54,613 nucleotides of DNA from a virus. Below, in pieces: positions 53,632-54,613 of this stretch (positions are counted from its first letter, which is position 1; the number at the start of each line of letters is the position of its first letter). A program made the translations under genes and the position numbers. The stretch covers positions 1 through 54,613 of the IMG/VR virus record IMGVR_UViG_3300047546_001983. One strand, written 5' to 3'. The notes beneath the pieces were generated by a model. That model ran no database searches. It was not told the origin of the DNA and saw only the letters and a program-made list of their open reading frames with translations.

Positions 53632-54197
53632 TGGGCTACAAAGAACCACTGGCATCAATTGCTGACTTTGGTGTGATGAAAGTTGGCTCAGGTCTATCAG
53701 TAACTGACGGAACTGTGTCTGCTGTTCCAGTGGCATTGCTTGATCAAGGCTATTTTTATAACACCGCCACACAGACCAATCCAGTTGCCAGCGGTGTTAA
53801 TTTGGTAGCATATGATAGCACAGCAGTTAACGTTGGAATAACTGTGGTTGGAGGGTTGCCGGGTACACAACTTCAAGTATCACGAACAGCAAACTACAAC
53901 CTACAGTTTACTGTTCAACTAGAAAAGACCACGGGTCCAAAAACTGATGTCAACATTTGGATTCGTCGTAACGGTGCATTATATCCTGACACCAATACCA
54001 CCCTGGCCTTGACTGGCAGTAATACTGTTCTCTTAGCAGGGTGGAGTTACATTTTGGCTCTCAACGCAGGAGACTATGTTGAGATAGCCTGGGAAAGTCC
54101 AGATACTTCTGTTACTCTAACAGCAGTACCGGCAACAGCAGGGCCTCCAGCAAGGCCAGCATCACCTAGTGCAAGATGCACCATGGTACAATTATAA
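53631..54197 (+). CDS. jelly-roll-type virion protein (188 aa)
   Basis: ATG overlaps the previous stop (TAATG). The second half, D-V-N-I-W-I-R-R-N-G-A-L-Y-P...L-N-A-G-D-Y-V-E-I-A-W-E-S-P, is typical of C1q/TNF-like domains of phage fibre and receptor-binding proteins. Ala/Pro-rich end. Host attachment is the likely role. Confidence 0.75.
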   Translation: MGYKEPLASIADFGVMKVGSGLSVTDGTVSAVPVALLDQGYFYNTATQTNPVASGVNLVAYDSTAVNVGITVVGGLPGTQLQVSRTANYNLQFTVQLEKTTGPKTDVNIWIRRNGALYPDTNTTLALTGSNTVLLAGWSYILALNAGDYVEIAWESPDTSVTLTAVPATAGPPARPASPSARCTMVQL

Positions 54198-54208
54198 GGA
54201 AGACAATC

Positions 54209-54613
54209 GTGTCATATACAAATAATCCAACCTCGATACTAGCAGGAGCAGGTATTACAGTGGCGCCAACAACAGGTACAGGTGCCAACACAATCACAAT
54301 CAGCGCCAGTGGCATTAATCCTCTGGCTGTTAGAGTTGCAGTGGCTACTCCTGTTGCAGTTAGTGGAACCACCGATGAAGTCATCAGTGTTCAAGTACCC
54401 GGCCCAGTTGCTGTGGCAGTGAACTTGCCAGCAGGCGTACTAGGAAAAGTGTTCACTATCAAAGATGGATTGGGTTTGGCTGCGCCAGCAACACCTATTA
54501 CTATTACACCCACAGGTGCTGACACCATTGACGGTGCTGCCACTGCCACTATCAATGCTCCATTTGGTTCATTGACCATGGTGTTTGATGGCACACAATG
54601 GATTTTAATCTAA
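54209..54613 (+). CDS. fibre-type protein with shared C-terminal domain (134 aa), GTG start
   Basis: GTG at 54209 follows AAGGAAGAC. The C-terminal domain (L-G-K-V-F-T-I-K-D-G...T-I-D-G-A-A-T-A-T-I-N...F-G-S-L-T-M-V-F-D-G-T-Q-W) parallels the gene at 53167, which suggests duplication. The N terminus is Thr/Gly-rich. The stop TAA ends exactly at the window edge, so the gene is complete. Confidence 0.78.
   Translation: MSYTNNPTSILAGAGITVAPTTGTGANTITISASGINPLAVRVAVATPVAVSGTTDEVISVQVPGPVAVAVNLPAGVLGKVFTIKDGLGLAAPATPITITPTGADTIDGAATATINAPFGSLTMVFDGTQWILI

Noticed and set aside
1-54613. tRNA or rRNA genes
   Set aside because: No cloverleaf-like T-arm GGTTCGAATCC pattern or rRNA stretch was seen; gene density leaves little room. 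A tRNAscan run would be decisive.

Overview
This window looks like part of a large tailed-phage genome, most likely a relative of the T4 superfamily (close in flavour to cyanophage- or pelagiphage-type myoviruses) with a proteobacterial host. The evidence is a sliding-clamp loader subunit of the gp44 type, PhoH, a GroES/gp31-like co-chaperonin, dCMP deaminase, a spanin pair, TATAAATA-type late promoters, long collagen-like and NLYxT-repeat fibre proteins, and over a hundred tightly packed, mostly + strand genes with many ATGA/TAATG overlaps. There are no rRNA, tRNA, IS or CRISPR features. A betaproteobacterial (Burkholderiales-like) host is only hinted at by a BPSL0761-type protein and a phasin-like protein. 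No gap longer than about 210 bases lacks a gene.

Layout. 1-3246: two 2-oxoglutarate/Fe(II) oxygenases, a QueC-like enzyme and a secreted serine hydrolase. 3250-4960: small early-type genes behind a strong promoter. 5038-8392: an adenine-salvage pair (MTA/SAH nucleosidase plus adenine phosphoribosyltransferase), a G2-peptidase-like protein, a TauD-like oxygenase and an HNH nuclease. 8450-13362: a long run of small hypothetical genes. 13393-20900: BI-1/YccA-like membrane protein, hydrolase, dCMP deaminase, DEDD exonuclease, QueD and YhhQ, IscA-like protein, a fragment resembling DNA polymerase III alpha, and a GroES-like protein. 21285-29518: replication and proteostasis block (clamp loader, PhoH, IF-1, spanins, DnaJ, peptide deformylase, ClpA). 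29574-38621: fibre and virion structural genes ending in a subtilisin-like protease. 38696-49656: mixed accessory genes (thioesterase, UV endonuclease, phasin-like, virion proteins, GIY-YIG nuclease, lipoproteins, sugar transferase, DUF2939). 49865-54613: LuxR-type regulator, unusual Gly/Tyr/Trp-rich proteins, a membrane/coiled-coil protein and receptor-binding-type structural proteins; the window ends exactly at a stop codon.

How it works together. The genes suggest a phage that rewires nucleotide supply (adenine salvage, dCMP deamination, 7-deazaguanine precursors), host protein turnover and folding (ClpA with a ClpP-docking loop, DnaJ, GroES, BI-1/YccA, Def) and translation initiation (IF-1).

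The most striking non-coding signal is its expression architecture. At least four genes have a sigma70-type promoter with exactly 6 bases between the -10 box and the ATG, so their mRNAs should be leaderless; late-type promoters show the same arrangement at 8669 and 23215. Two terminators carry a late promoter in the hairpin loop and a Shine-Dalgarno-like sequence in the 3' arm. Four promoters share an identical 15-base block around the -35 box. All functional calls are from reading the sequence; no database search was run.
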